Source: a bacterium
GTDB lineage: Bacteria; BMS3Abin14
Direction: 5' to 3'
Length of the DNA: 64,000 bases
Assembly: GCA_029210965.1 (NCBI GenBank)
Contig: JARGFZ010000008.1
Coordinates: 34,435 to 98,434 of the forward strand
Shown here: one piece after another, positions 1-8,290 of the stretch
How the letters are laid out: each line of letters begins with the position of its first letter
How positions within the stretch are numbered: position 1 is the first letter of the stretch
Translations under genes and position numbers: made by a program
The notes under the pieces: generated by a model
Database searches by the model: none
What the model was told of the DNA's origin: nothing
What the model saw: the letters and a program-made list of their open reading frames with translations, nothing else

Positions 1-103
1 TGCCGGCAATACCCTTTTTGCCCTGCTGATCCATTCTCTACTGGATCGTTTCGAAAAAGCTTTCGGGGTCAGGGCGGAAGAGGAACTGAGTCTGGGGGAC
101 TGA
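1..103 (+). CDS. mreD: Partial C-terminus, probably rod shape-determining protein MreD
   Basis: Only the last 33 codons are in the window, read in the frame that starts at base 2 and ends at TGA 101-103. The tail contains a hydrophobic stretch (NTLFALLIHSLLDRF) followed by an acidic end. This fits the last transmembrane segment and cytoplasmic tail of MreD, an inner-membrane protein of the rod elongation complex. The assignment rests mainly on position: the stop lies 3 bases before the PBP2 gene, and mreD-mrdA-rodA is the usual order. The fragment is too short to prove the family. Confidence 0.5.
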   Translation, partial: AGNTLFALLIHSLLDRFEKAFGVRAEEELSLGD

Positions 104-106
104 GAA

Positions 107-1975
107 ATGGGTCCACTTCCAAAAAGGTCCGGTGATGTGCTGCCCGGTATTGAGAGGCGGATCGTAGTCACCATGGCAGTCTTCTCCCTTATTTTTCTCC
201 TGCTTCTCTTCTACTTCTGGCGGCTCCAGGTTCTGGACCACTCCCTTTACCTGAGGCTCTCTGACAACAACAGGATTCGACTCATCGACATGGCGGCGAC
301 GCGGGGTATTGTCACAGATCGCAACGGTGTGATCCTGGCTGACAGCACTCCGAACTATGCTCTCGCCCTCATCCCGGAGGATATGGGAATCGACAGGGAA
401 GCTGAAATAGTATCCTTGGCCGACCTTCTTGGGAGGGATGGTGCCCAGGCTGTTGAGCTGTTTGAAAAGAACGCAACCCATGCACCTTACAGTGCCGTCA
501 GGGTTTTCGAGCACCTCGGTCCTGAAGAGGTGGCCCTGTTCGAGGTCAACCAGGACGACTTCCCAGGATCCCGCCTGATGGTAGTGCCCCGCAGGTATTA
601 TCCCTACGGTAAGATCGCAGCGCATATATTTGGATATGTCGGGGAAATATCAAGGGAACAGCTGGACTCCGGGGAATATCCCGGGACGAGGAAGGGGGAT
701 ACGGTTGGTAAGTACGCTCTGGAAAAAGCTTATGATCAATATTTGAGGGGTAAAGATGGAGGAAGGCAGGTCGAGGTGAATGCCAGAGGCAGGGAGCTGA
801 ACATCCTGGGAGCCACTGAACCGTCTCCGGGGGCCAACGTCACGCTGACGCTGGATATTCGACTGCAAAAAGCTCTGGAACTGGAGCTGTGGGAAGTGAG
901 GGGGGCCGGTGTTCTCATGAACGTTCAAACCGGTGAGATCCTCGCCATGGTAAGCAGGCCGGCCTTTGACCCCAACGAATTCTCCCTGCGCCTGACCAGT
1001 GAAAGGTGGAATGAGATCGTCAGGGATCCGGGGCATCCTATGCAGAGCCGGGCCATCCAGGGGATGTACCCGCCCGGTTCCACCTTCAAGGTCGTCACTG
1101 CCATCGCAGCGCTTATGGAAAAAAGCATGGATCCTGATGAACCCCTTTTCTGCTCAGGCGGATATCGTTTCGGTCGGAGAACTTACCGCGATTGGAAGCT
1201 GGGGGGGCACGGTAATGTTGATCTTTACAAGGGGATCGTTGAATCCTGTGACGTCTATTTCTACCAGGCGGGTGAAAGGACCGGTATTGACGCCCTGGCG
1301 CGATGGGCCTCGGTCCTGGGGCTTGGCAGGAAAACCGGGATCGACTTACCCGGGGAGAAAGAGGGGCTGGTGCCGTCCCCTGACTGGAAAAAAAGGGTGA
1401 GGGGTGAAGTCTGGTTCCCGGGCGAGACACTTTCGGCCGCAATAGGGCAGGGCTACGTTCTGGTAACCCCCCTCCAGCTGACATCTCTGTACGGAACCAT
1501 CGCGAGAAGAGGAACTCATATGGATCCCTACCTTGTAAGCCGAGTTGAGGATGTGGCGGGTAACGAACTGTACAGGCGCGACCCCGCTGTGAAGCATGAA
1601 TCAGACATCCCGGATGAGGTCTTTGACAGAATTATCAGCGGGCTTGCAGGTGTTGTGGCCGAGGACAGTGGTACGGCCAGGTTCGCCCGCTGGGCGGGTG
1701 TGCCGGTGGCCGGAAAAACGGGCACCGCCCAGGTGGTGCGCCTCCAGGAATTGCCTGAGGGAGAGGAGGAATTTCCCTACGAACTAAGGGATCATGGCTG
1801 GTTCGCCGCCTTCGCTCCGGTTAATAAACCCAAGATAGTTGCGGCGGTCGTCGTGGAGCACGGTGGGCATGGTTCCTCATCAGCCGCCCCCATAGTAACG
1901 CGCCTGATAAAGAAGTACGGAGAACTCTACCCGTTAGAGGAACCCGCCCCCGATCTTTTGGAAGAGACACCGTGA
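107..1975 (+). CDS. mrdA: Penicillin-binding protein 2, peptidoglycan transpeptidase of the elongasome
   Basis: This 622-aa protein cross-links peptidoglycan during cell elongation, working in the periplasm with RodA. One membrane anchor lies at about residues 20-40. A dimerisation/pedestal region follows, then the transpeptidase domain. The three catalytic motifs are visible: SxxK (S325-T-F-K328), SxN-type (S380-C-D) and KTG (K537-T-G). The length is normal for class B PBP2. The ATG is preceded by a G-rich Shine-Dalgarno-like stretch overlapping the end of the upstream gene. The stop overlaps the GTG of rodA by 4 bases, so translation is probably coupled. Confidence 0.96.
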   Translation: MGPLPKRSGDVLPGIERRIVVTMAVFSLIFLLLLFYFWRLQVLDHSLYLRLSDNNRIRLIDMAATRGIVTDRNGVILADSTPNYALALIPEDMGIDREAEIVSLADLLGRDGAQAVELFEKNATHAPYSAVRVFEHLGPEEVALFEVNQDDFPGSRLMVVPRRYYPYGKIAAHIFGYVGEISREQLDSGEYPGTRKGDTVGKYALEKAYDQYLRGKDGGRQVEVNARGRELNILGATEPSPGANVTLTLDIRLQKALELELWEVRGAGVLMNVQTGEILAMVSRPAFDPNEFSLRLTSERWNEIVRDPGHPMQSRAIQGMYPPGSTFKVVTAIAALMEKSMDPDEPLFCSGGYRFGRRTYRDWKLGGHGNVDLYKGIVESCDVYFYQAGERTGIDALARWASVLGLGRKTGIDLPGEKEGLVPSPDWKKRVRGEVWFPGETLSAAIGQGYVLVTPLQLTSLYGTIARRGTHMDPYLVSRVEDVAGNELYRRDPAVKHESDIPDEVFDRIISGLAGVVAEDSGTARFARWAGVPVAGKTGTAQVVRLQELPEGEEEFPYELRDHGWFAAFAPVNKPKIVAAVVVEHGGHGSSSAAPIVTRLIKKYGELYPLEEPAPDLLEETP

Positions 1976-3054
1976 GAGGGCTTTTCAACATACACCGGAT
2001 AGATTTCGTGCTGCTGGGCTCTACACTGGCCCTGTCTGGTATGGGGATCCTGGTCATCAGGTCCGCTACCGCAGGAGGCCGCTTTGCCGAGTACCCCGGA
2101 CGGCAGGCTTACTGGCTGGCTATAGCCCTCGTGGCCTATTTAATCGGGTATTTCGTGGACAGGAGACATCTTCAGCGTGGCGCTTACAGCTTTTACTGGG
2201 TGACATTCACAGTTCTGGTAGGGCTGGCAGTGGCAGGTAAATGGATCGGGGGGGTCCAGCGTTGGATCCATGCTGGCGGTTTGACTTTCCAGCCATCTGA
2301 ACTGGCAAAGCTGGCCCTTATCCTGGCTCTTGCCAGATATTTCAGCAGGAGGAAAGCGGCGCCTCCTTACGGGCTGGAGGAGATCATGGTGCCGCTGCTC
2401 ATGATCGCAGGTTTCGCGATCCCCGTGGCCATTCAACCGGATCTCGGTACTGCCATGTTTCTTGTCCTCATATCCGGAGTTGTGATCCTCTTTTTAGGAG
2501 TGAGATGGTCCACACTCATCGTTTTTGTCGTCGGCGCTGCCGCCGCTGCCCCTTCGCTGTTTTTCACCCTCAAGGATTATCAGCGCGACAGGATATTGAA
2601 TTTTTTTAGTCCCGGGCGGGATCCCCTGGGGACCGGTTACCATGTGGTCCAATCCAAAATCGCAATTGGTTCGGGTGGTTTGTTCGGCAAAGGGTTCCAG
2701 CAGGGGACTCAATCCCAACTGCGATTCATCCCGGAACAGCACACAGATTTCATCGTCTCGGTACTGGCAGAAGAGTTCGGTTTCGCCGGTGTCCTGCTCA
2801 TGCTTGGCTTGCTGCTCTTCCTCACTTTGTACCTTTTCAGCTATATCGAATTCACCAAGACCCGATTTTCCGTAATTGTCGTAGTGGGGATCACATCCGC
2901 CTTTGCCCTTCAGGCTGCCATTAATATTGCCATGGCGGCGGGGGTTTTGCCGGTGGTGGGGTTGCCTTTGCCGCTTTTGAGTTATGGGGGGTCCTCCCTG
3001 GTCACTACCTTCCTGGGGTTTGGAATCATCGCGGGCTACAAACGTCGGAGATAG
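1972..3054 (+). CDS. rodA: SEDS peptidoglycan glycosyltransferase RodA
   Basis: This 360-aa polytopic membrane protein polymerises lipid II into glycan strands and forms a pair with PBP2. Many hydrophobic segments run through the sequence, as expected for the roughly ten-helix SEDS fold. Family landmarks include a GGVQRW segment, QPDLGTA and the EQHTDFIVSVLAEEFG loop. The GTG start overlaps the PBP2 stop, and no better start lies downstream. It is the last gene of the plus-strand shape operon; the next gene converges from the other strand. Confidence 0.95.
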   Translation: MRGLFNIHRIDFVLLGSTLALSGMGILVIRSATAGGRFAEYPGRQAYWLAIALVAYLIGYFVDRRHLQRGAYSFYWVTFTVLVGLAVAGKWIGGVQRWIHAGGLTFQPSELAKLALILALARYFSRRKAAPPYGLEEIMVPLLMIAGFAIPVAIQPDLGTAMFLVLISGVVILFLGVRWSTLIVFVVGAAAAAPSLFFTLKDYQRDRILNFFSPGRDPLGTGYHVVQSKIAIGSGGLFGKGFQQGTQSQLRFIPEQHTDFIVSVLAEEFGFAGVLLMLGLLLFLTLYLFSYIEFTKTRFSVIVVVGITSAFALQAAINIAMAAGVLPVVGLPLPLLSYGGSSLVTTFLGFGIIAGYKRRR

Positions 3055-3448
3055 GGGACGTCCGTCCATAGCACGCCAGCTACTTCGTACTTACTCTTCG
3101 CAATCCTCAACAACTTCTTAAATTCTGGGTTCGGCCCTCAATAGCACATCATTTGTCCCGCCGATTGCGGGATTATCACCCTTCGGCAATCCTCATCCCG
3201 CCAAAGGCGGGACTGCGGTTCCCTCGTCAATCGAGCCTCGTATCTGGCAAACTTTGAACGGCCGATAAGAACGGTCCATATGAGTGCGATTACGGTTTAC
3301 ACGGAGCAAATTCAAATTATTCTCAAAAAGAAGTGATTTGGAACGGGAATAAAAGCCGAAGGGTTGGAGTTGTTACCAGACTGACACGAGCCACCGGAGT
3401 TCCGTTATCGGCTAACAGCATTTGATCTTCTCCTGCGTCCTGCGTTAT
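3055..3448. repeat. Non-coding spacer with degenerate family C repeat and two small hairpins
   Basis: This 394-base gap lies between convergent rodA and the HD-GYP gene. No credible ORF is seen. Hairpins occur at 3156-3172 (TCCCGCC/TGCGGGA) and 3196-3213 (TCCCGCC/GGCGGGA). The text around 3173-3270 (CTTCGGCAATCCTCATCCCG, then GGTTCCCTCGTCAATCGAGC) is nearly repeated at 52278-52335, which makes this a degraded copy of the repeats found between panB/panC, nudix/argG and argG/argF. Either hairpin could help end rodA transcription, but neither has a proper U-run. Confidence 0.6.
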
Positions 3449-4972
3449 TTATTCCCCGATCTCCGCATATATTTCCTCAAACTCACCCTCGTTCTCTCTG
3501 AAGATGGATAGGATCTCCGGATCGAAGTGATCTGGTACGGTCCGGTCGTCGCCCTCCAGGATGATGCGGCATGTGTCGTTGTGATCGAAGGCTGATTTGT
3601 ATACCCGGACGCTTCGAAGGGCATCGTAGGTGTCGGCCAGAGCCATGATGCGTCCTTCTACTGGGATCTGTCCCTGGGCCAGGCCGCTGGGGTATCCTGT
3701 TCCGTCCCACTTTTCGTGATGTGTCAGGGCTATGGTCTTACCCATTTCGAAACGCTGGTGCTCGCCGATGATCTGTGCTCCATACAGAGTATGTTTCTTC
3801 ATCTGGGTCCATTCCCCCTCGTCCAGCTTACCTGGTTTCTGGAGGATGCTTCGTGAGGTGTGGAGCTTACCAATATCATGAAGTGTTGCCTGGACGCGGA
3901 TGTTTCTCGTAAACCGATCGGACATGTTCAGCTTTTCGGCCAGGGTGGAACAGTAAGCTCCCACGCGCTGGATGTGGTCACCGGTATCCTCATCCTGGAT
4001 CTCTGCCGCTCTGGCCAGGCTGTAAACAGTATAGTTAAAAGCGTCTTCTGTCTCAGTTACCTGTTCGGACAGGGATTTCAGGAACTGGGCCTGCATGACC
4101 AGGCTCTCCAGAACTGTTGCCTCATAGGTGGAAACTTCCGACTGGTAGTTGAGCGCATACAGCGACAACGACTTGCTGGCGAAGGACACCATGTTTTGCA
4201 CAGTGGTGCCTGTTTCCTTCAGGTGGGAGACCAGTCCTGCGAAGGAAGAGTTTTCCAACTCCGATCGGTTGTAGAAATTAACAGTCGCAGTTTTTGTTCC
4301 AACAGATGACGGTGCACATGATTGTTCCGGCAGGTCCATCGGCGTTCTGTTGGTCTTTCCGTTTTCGTAAGAATATTTATAAAAGTGGCACTCTTTGTCA
4401 TCCCCTTCCACACCCAGGATAAGGGAGGTCGGTTTTGCCGCCGCGCCTCCGTTCTTACGGATAAGCTGGCTTACAATGCTGTCCATGGAAAAGAGGAGAT
4501 CAAAATCGGAAGGGTGGAAGGTCTGGATAATCGATTCACCGAAATTAGTGATGCCCTTGATAGTAGTGTAGGCGTCGATAAGCTTTTCGTTGAGATCCTT
4601 GACCTTGAGAAGCATTTTTATGCGTGCGAGAACTTCGGCTTCCCTGAAGGGTTTGTTGATATAATCTTCTGCACCGGCCTCTATACCTTTGATCCTGTCT
4701 TCGGTGTCGGTGAGGGCGGTGACCATGATAACGGGAATGTGCCTTAAATGTTCGTTGGTCTTTATGCGCCGGCATACCTCAAAACCATCGATACCCGGCA
4801 TGTTGATATCCAGGAGGATTATGTCTATTGCCTCGTCCTGGAGGATCTTAAGGGCCTCTTCGCCGTTTTCAGCTTCAAGGATCTGGAATCTGGCAGAATC
4901 CAGCATATCGCTGACGATAACCCGGTTGAGGCGTTCATCGTCCACACAGAGAATTCTTGGACGGTCTGACAT
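3449..4972 (-). CDS. Response regulator with HD-GYP cyclic-di-GMP phosphodiesterase domain
   Basis: This 507-aa cytoplasmic two-component output protein resembles RpfG. The receiver domain (about 5-122) is intact: acidic pair D11/D12, phospho-acceptor D55 in LLDINMPG, and K107 in NKP. A linker of about 190 residues of unclear fold follows, then an HD-GYP domain with HDIGK (H365-D366), HHEKWDGTGYP (418-428) and the later LADTYDALR motif. HD-GYP proteins of this type hydrolyse c-di-GMP. No sensor kinase gene is adjacent. It is transcribed alone on the minus strand, converging on rodA. The ATG at 4972 follows a reasonable AG-rich ribosome binding site. Confidence 0.93.
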   Translation of the reverse strand: MSDRPRILCVDDERLNRVIVSDMLDSARFQILEAENGEEALKILQDEAIDIILLDINMPGIDGFEVCRRIKTNEHLRHIPVIMVTALTDTEDRIKGIEAGAEDYINKPFREAEVLARIKMLLKVKDLNEKLIDAYTTIKGITNFGESIIQTFHPSDFDLLFSMDSIVSQLIRKNGGAAAKPTSLILGVEGDDKECHFYKYSYENGKTNRTPMDLPEQSCAPSSVGTKTATVNFYNRSELENSSFAGLVSHLKETGTTVQNMVSFASKSLSLYALNYQSEVSTYEATVLESLVMQAQFLKSLSEQVTETEDAFNYTVYSLARAAEIQDEDTGDHIQRVGAYCSTLAEKLNMSDRFTRNIRVQATLHDIGKLHTSRSILQKPGKLDEGEWTQMKKHTLYGAQIIGEHQRFEMGKTIALTHHEKWDGTGYPSGLAQGQIPVEGRIMALADTYDALRSVRVYKSAFDHNDTCRIILEGDDRTVPDHFDPEILSIFRENEGEFEEIYAEIGE

Positions 4973-5149
4973 CTTCTGCTCCCCACTGCTCTATTACACA
5001 ATTGTATTCCTACCTGTTATAGATATGGTTGTTTTAACGGAATGTCAAGGGTGGAAAAACAGAATGTAGAACGCAGAAGAAATACGCAATAAACCATGAC
5101 AACAATCTGATTAGAAACAATGCTTTTTCTACATTCAACCTTGACAGGG

Positions 5150-5288
5150 TCGCAAAAAGTCCGTTATCGGCTTTTTGCTCCTCGGAAAGGGAAAAGCGTG
5201 GTTTTCCCTTTCCTCACAAATCAATGACTTACACCCGCAGTCATTGATTCGGGCGCCCCGCGCGGGGCGCATTGATGACTTTTTGCGA
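5150..5288 (+). repeat. Family A multi-hairpin repeat, copy A1
   Basis: This 139-base element is bounded by a perfect inverted pair, TCGCAAAAAGTC and GACTTTTTGCGA. Inside are a GGAAAGGGAAAA/TTTTCCCTTTCC hairpin, an AATCAATGACT/AGTCATTGATT hairpin and the self-complementary GCGCCCCGCGCGGGGCGC. Related copies lie at 9943, 43376, 45523 and 58483. This one sits upstream of the HD-GYP gene and just downstream of the small gene at 5301-5480. It codes for nothing. Confidence 0.85.
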
Positions 5289-5300
5289 AGTCTTCAGCAT

Positions 5301-5480
5301 TCAAAAGCATCCCAATAAACACTGTGTTATTTTGATCTTGTTCCCCTCTTCATTGCACGCTTTGCCCACCAGGGAAAGGTGGACGCCCAGTTTCTCGGCA
5401 ATAAGGTGGGCATCCTGGCAGGAAAGGCTGCCGTCCACGATCTTCTCCTCGATCATCTCACGCAGTTTTGCATCGTCCAT
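5301..5480 (-). CDS. Small conserved-looking protein with a possible helix-turn-helix and CxxGCF tail
   Basis: This 59-aa protein begins at an ATG with a strong Shine-Dalgarno (GGGAGG, five bases upstream); a longer frame open to 5573 runs into repeat sequence and is unlikely to be coding. The middle (SCQDAHLIAEKLGVHLSLVGKA) looks like a short helix-turn-helix. The C-terminus reads KITQCLLGCF. Residue 14 onward alternates charged and hydrophobic positions like a real small domain. I recall similar QCxLGCF-ending small proteins in anaerobic bacteria but cannot name a function. It is separated from rsmI by inverted octamer tracts and from the HD-GYP gene by repeat A1. Confidence 0.7.
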   Translation of the reverse strand: MDDAKLREMIEEKIVDGSLSCQDAHLIAEKLGVHLSLVGKACNEEGNKIKITQCLLGCF

Positions 5481-5509
5481 AGGGGCCTCCCGGGTTTTTT
5501 GGACCGCTT

Positions 5510-5541
5510 GACGCGGGGACGCGGAGACGCGGTGACACGGG
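5510..5541 (+). repeat. Tandem octamer array (GACGCGGN)x4
   Basis: Four consecutive 8-bp units read GACGCGGG, GACGCGGA, GACGCGGT and GACACGGG. The array is the reverse-complement counterpart of the array at 5660-5691, so together they form a large imperfect inverted repeat upstream of the small gene. Confidence 0.85.
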
Positions 5542-5659
5542 GAAGGATCGCTCCGTACCAGCAAATGGGACATCTCCGCTTCCGGATATTTATAAGGTTC
5601 AGCACTCTGAACGTATTATCGGTTTCTCGTTCAGTGTTTTTAATAACATTTTTTTCTCT

Positions 5660-5691
5660 CCGCGTCCCCGCGTCGCCGTGTCTCCGTGTCA
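5660..5691 (+). repeat. Tandem octamer array (CCGCGTCN)x4
   Basis: Four 8-bp units read CCGCGTCC, CCGCGTCG, CCGTGTCT and CCGTGTCA. They lie immediately downstream of the rsmI stop and are complementary to the array at 5510-5541 about 120 bases away. A long hairpin could form in the rsmI 3' transcript. Confidence 0.85.
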
Positions 5692-5702
5692 AACGGTTTT
5701 AA

Positions 5703-6527
5703 TCAGATCTCGCTCGCCATCATATATATCACGCTTCTCTCTTCCCCGGTGATCTGGGAAAGCACAGAAGCGACCCTTGAGGCAGAAAGGCCCTCTGCCC
5801 TTAGCCTTTTTATTGCGGGAAGCAGGTCAACGGTGCGTTTTATGGGCTCAGCCCCTTCGATCAGGATGGAGACCTCGCCCTTGATCTTTCCCGTTTCCAG
5901 GTGATGTGCCACCTCACTGGCTGTACCCCTGATAAACTCCTCGTGAAGCTTTGTCATCTCCCGACCAAGTACCAACTGACGGTCTCCCATGATCTGCGCT
6001 ATCGCGCTAAGGGCCGCAAGAACCCGGTTGGGTGATTCGTATATCACAAGAGGGAAGCCTGTGGCTGCAAGTTGTGCGAGAACCTCCTCACGAGACCCTT
6101 TTTTGGGAGGGAGAAACCCCTGGAAAAGGAACCGGGTCAGCTCCATACCAGAGGCAGACAGGAGAGCGGTTAACGCACTTGGACCGGGTATCGGGACCAC
6201 CGGGATCGATTTATTCACACACAGTCCCACCAGATAATGGCCGGGATCGGAGATGCCGGGAGTCCCGGCGTCGGTGATAAGAGCCACATCTTTGCCTTGC
6301 TCAAGTCTGGCGGCGATCGTTATAGCCGCATCCTGGCGGTTGTGTTCTCTGTAACTGATCATCTCCGTATTGATTTCAAGAGCGGAAAGCAGCTTGCGGC
6401 TGTGGCGTGTGTCCTCGGCAGCAACCACGTCCACCTTCCGGAGCACCTCTTCTGCCCGTCGGGTGATGTCCCCCAGATTACCGATGGGTGTCGCGACTAT
6501 GAAAAGGGTTCCTTTTTCCTCATGCAT
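5703..6527 (-). CDS. rsmI: 16S rRNA (cytidine1402-2'-O)-methyltransferase
   Basis: This 274-aa SAM-dependent methyltransferase of the tetrapyrrole-methylase fold modifies C1402 in the ribosomal P site. Signatures are ATPIGNLGDITRRA near the N-terminus, AAEDTRHSRKLL, ALITDAGTPGISDPG (glycine-rich SAM loop), the PIPGPSALTALLSASG segment and FQGFLPPKKGSR. The length is normal. The ATG is preceded on its strand by an A/G-rich site. The gene is transcribed away from the PFK gene, so 6528-7242 should hold promoters for both. Confidence 0.95.
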   Translation of the reverse strand: MHEEKGTLFIVATPIGNLGDITRRAEEVLRKVDVVAAEDTRHSRKLLSALEINTEMISYREHNRQDAAITIAARLEQGKDVALITDAGTPGISDPGHYLVGLCVNKSIPVVPIPGPSALTALLSASGMELTRFLFQGFLPPKKGSREEVLAQLAATGFPLVIYESPNRVLAALSAIAQIMGDRQLVLGREMTKLHEEFIRGTASEVAHHLETGKIKGEVSILIEGAEPIKRTVDLLPAIKRLRAEGLSASRVASVLSQITGEERSVIYMMASEI

Positions 6528-6608
6528 CTAGACCTCCGAAACAGCTCTCGTTTTGATCAGTGCCGTAAATCATATACCAAGTGTTACCACAGATAATAGT
6601 ACTTCCTT

Positions 6609-6716
6609 CAAAAGCGGGAAGAGCTGTTTCTCGCAGAGACGCAGGGGGCGCAGAAAAAAGTAACCCGGGTGAAAGGTTGTCATCGCGAGCCATTGCCTGA
6701 GCGAAGCGATCTCGAT
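6609..6716 (+). repeat. Composite dispersed repeat, families F and D, copy 1
   Basis: The F part (AAAAGCGGGAAGAGCT followed by CGCAGAGACGCAG) recurs near 10108, 11369 and 12237. The D part (TCATCGCGAGC ... AGCGAAGCGATCTC, 6680-6713) recurs near 10140 and 12193. D resembles a short palindromic motif widespread in bacterial intergenic regions (GTCATTGCGAGGAGCG...). It is non-coding. Confidence 0.7.
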
Positions 6717-6889
6717 CCCTGCAAATGCGGTAATCTTCTAACACAAAGTACACCAAGTTTTGCAAGGGAAGACCCAGGCAGGTTTCACAAAGGCAGACCA
6801 GGCCCAGGGCAATCCGGGTCATCGCGAACAGTTACCCATGTGAAGAGATCCCGGTTTTATTGAAATCAGTAAAGGTGATCTCTTGCAGG

Positions 6890-6972
6890 GTCGCCCGCCG
6901 TTGCCAAGGCTATGGCGGGCAAGCAGCTTGTCCACCAACTTGTGCAGCGTAGCTCGCAGAGCGACGGTGGGA
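6890..6972 (+). repeat. Paired-hairpin dispersed repeat
   Basis: Two inverted pairs lie side by side. The first is CGCCCGCC (6892-6899) with GGCGGGC (6914-6920). The second is TCCACC (about 6931-6936) with GGTGGGA (about 6966-6972), enclosing an inner GTAGCTCGC/GCGACGGT stem. The pattern of stacked hairpins around CCGCC/GGCGG resembles family B elsewhere in the window. Confidence 0.6.
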
Positions 6973-7242
6973 GTTCTCTGAAAAAGGCACAGACTTTAAG
7001 ATCTTAACCCGGATTTGGTCTAAACTGCGTTCCCTGCCCATCGATCACGCTCTGGGACCTGAGCTTGTCGAAGGACGTTTGCAGTGAGTAACGCTTGCTG
7101 CAAGACAAACCGGCGTGAAAAGGATTTTCCATGGAAGATGGAATATCTTTTTTTCAAATTAATTCAGTTACTTCCGTTTGACACTCGGATTAACCATCTG
7201 ATAGATTTTTATGTTAACTTATATTTTTTGGAGGGAAAGACC

Positions 7243-8280
7243 ATGAGGATCGGAATCTTGACGGGTGGAGGTGACTGTCCCGGTTTGAATGCAGTCATTC
7301 GTGCCATAACCAGAAAGGGTCTCCAGGAGGGTGACAACATTCTCGGAATCCTGTACGGGTGGAAGGGGATGATCACGGGGCAGCATAAAGAACTGACACA
7401 GCGTTCAGTTTCCGGACTGATCCATCGTGGTGGCACTATCCTGCACACGTCCAGAACGAACCCTTTCAAGGAGGAGGGGGGGGGCGAAAAGGTGATAGCT
7501 ACCTTCAAACGCCTGGGTTTAGACGCCCTGGTCGCCATTGGTGGTGAGGATACACTTGGCGTCGCCCACAGGCTTTACAAAGAGTATGATATGCCCGTTG
7601 TCGGTGTTCCCAAGACCATCGACAACGATCTTTCCGGAACCGATGTGACCTTCGGGTTTGACACGGCTGTATCCATAGCCACGGAGGCCATTGATCGCCT
7701 TCACACGACAGCCGAGTCCCACGACCGGGTAATGGTTGTGGAGGTTATGGGCCGGCATGCCGGCTGGATTGCCGTGCATTCGGGGATGGCCGGCGGGGCC
7801 GACGTCATTCTCATCCCGGAAAAGCCTTTTGATCTGAATGAGGTTTCAGAGGCCATAAGGTCCAGGCATGCGAGGGGCAAGAGTTTCTCCATCGTTGTGG
7901 TGGCGGAAGGGGCGAGGCTTGAGCAGGAAAATACCAATGGTCTGGTGAAGCAGACGGAAGACCTTGACGAGTTCGGGCATGTGAGGCTTGGTGGAATAGG
8001 GCATTTTCTGGCCAATGCCATCGAAGAGAGGACAGGTTTCGAAACGAGGGTGACCGTACTCGGTCATGTCCAGAGAGGTGGTACTCCCACGGCACATGAC
8101 AGAATATTGGCCACACTCTTCGGAATACGAGCACACGAACTGATCAGGATGGGAAGGTTTGGCAAGATGTCCGCCATTGTGAACGGCCGCCTAGGTGAAG
8201 TCACCCTTCAGGAAGCTATTAAAGAGCTCAAAACTGTTGACATGGAACTTTTCAGGATGGCGGCCATTTTCTCAGGTTAG
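7243..8280 (+). CDS. pfkA: 6-phosphofructokinase, pyrophosphate-type by key residues
   Basis: This 345-aa enzyme phosphorylates fructose 6-phosphate. The start is the ATG at 7243, with GGAGG ten bases upstream; an upstream in-frame extension lacks family similarity. Family motifs are GGGDCPGLNAVIRA, VPKTIDNDLSGTD (catalytic Asp) and VEVMGRHAGWIAVHSG. The donor-specificity positions read GGEDT and PKTIDND. That gives Asp and Lys where ATP-dependent E. coli PfkA has Gly (GGDGS, PGTIDND), the combination known from pyrophosphate-dependent enzymes. I infer PPi use, hence a reversible step; the activity itself is not proven. gpsA follows 10 bases later. Confidence 0.9.
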   Translation: MRIGILTGGGDCPGLNAVIRAITRKGLQEGDNILGILYGWKGMITGQHKELTQRSVSGLIHRGGTILHTSRTNPFKEEGGGEKVIATFKRLGLDALVAIGGEDTLGVAHRLYKEYDMPVVGVPKTIDNDLSGTDVTFGFDTAVSIATEAIDRLHTTAESHDRVMVVEVMGRHAGWIAVHSGMAGGADVILIPEKPFDLNEVSEAIRSRHARGKSFSIVVVAEGARLEQENTNGLVKQTEDLDEFGHVRLGGIGHFLANAIEERTGFETRVTVLGHVQRGGTPTAHDRILATLFGIRAHELIRMGRFGKMSAIVNGRLGEVTLQEAIKELKTVDMELFRMAAIFSG

Positions 8281-8290
8281 GATTGTATTG

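Larger units (their letters stand above)
6528..7242. other. Divergent intergenic region rich in dispersed repeats
   Basis: This 715-base region separates rsmI (-) from the PFK gene (+). No convincing gene is seen; open frames here run through repeats. It contains a composite repeat at about 6609-6716 (AAAAGCGGGAAGAGCT, CGCAGAG, then TCATCGCGAGC...GCGAAGCGATCTC), a hairpin repeat at 6890-6972, and a CCTGAGCTTGTCGAAGGAC element near 7059-7077. The last 100 bases before the PFK start turn AT-rich (TTTTTTTCAAATTAATTCAG region), a likely promoter zone, but I cannot pick firm -35/-10 boxes. Confidence 0.6.

Noticed and set aside
5481..5573. N-terminal extension of the small gene at 5301-5480
   Set aside because: It is coded by the octamer array and flanking repeat text, whereas the ATG at 5480 has an excellent ribosome site.
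6520..6822. 100-codon minus frame upstream of rsmI
   Set aside because: It is read through the F/D dispersed repeat and has no conserved pattern or ribosome site.
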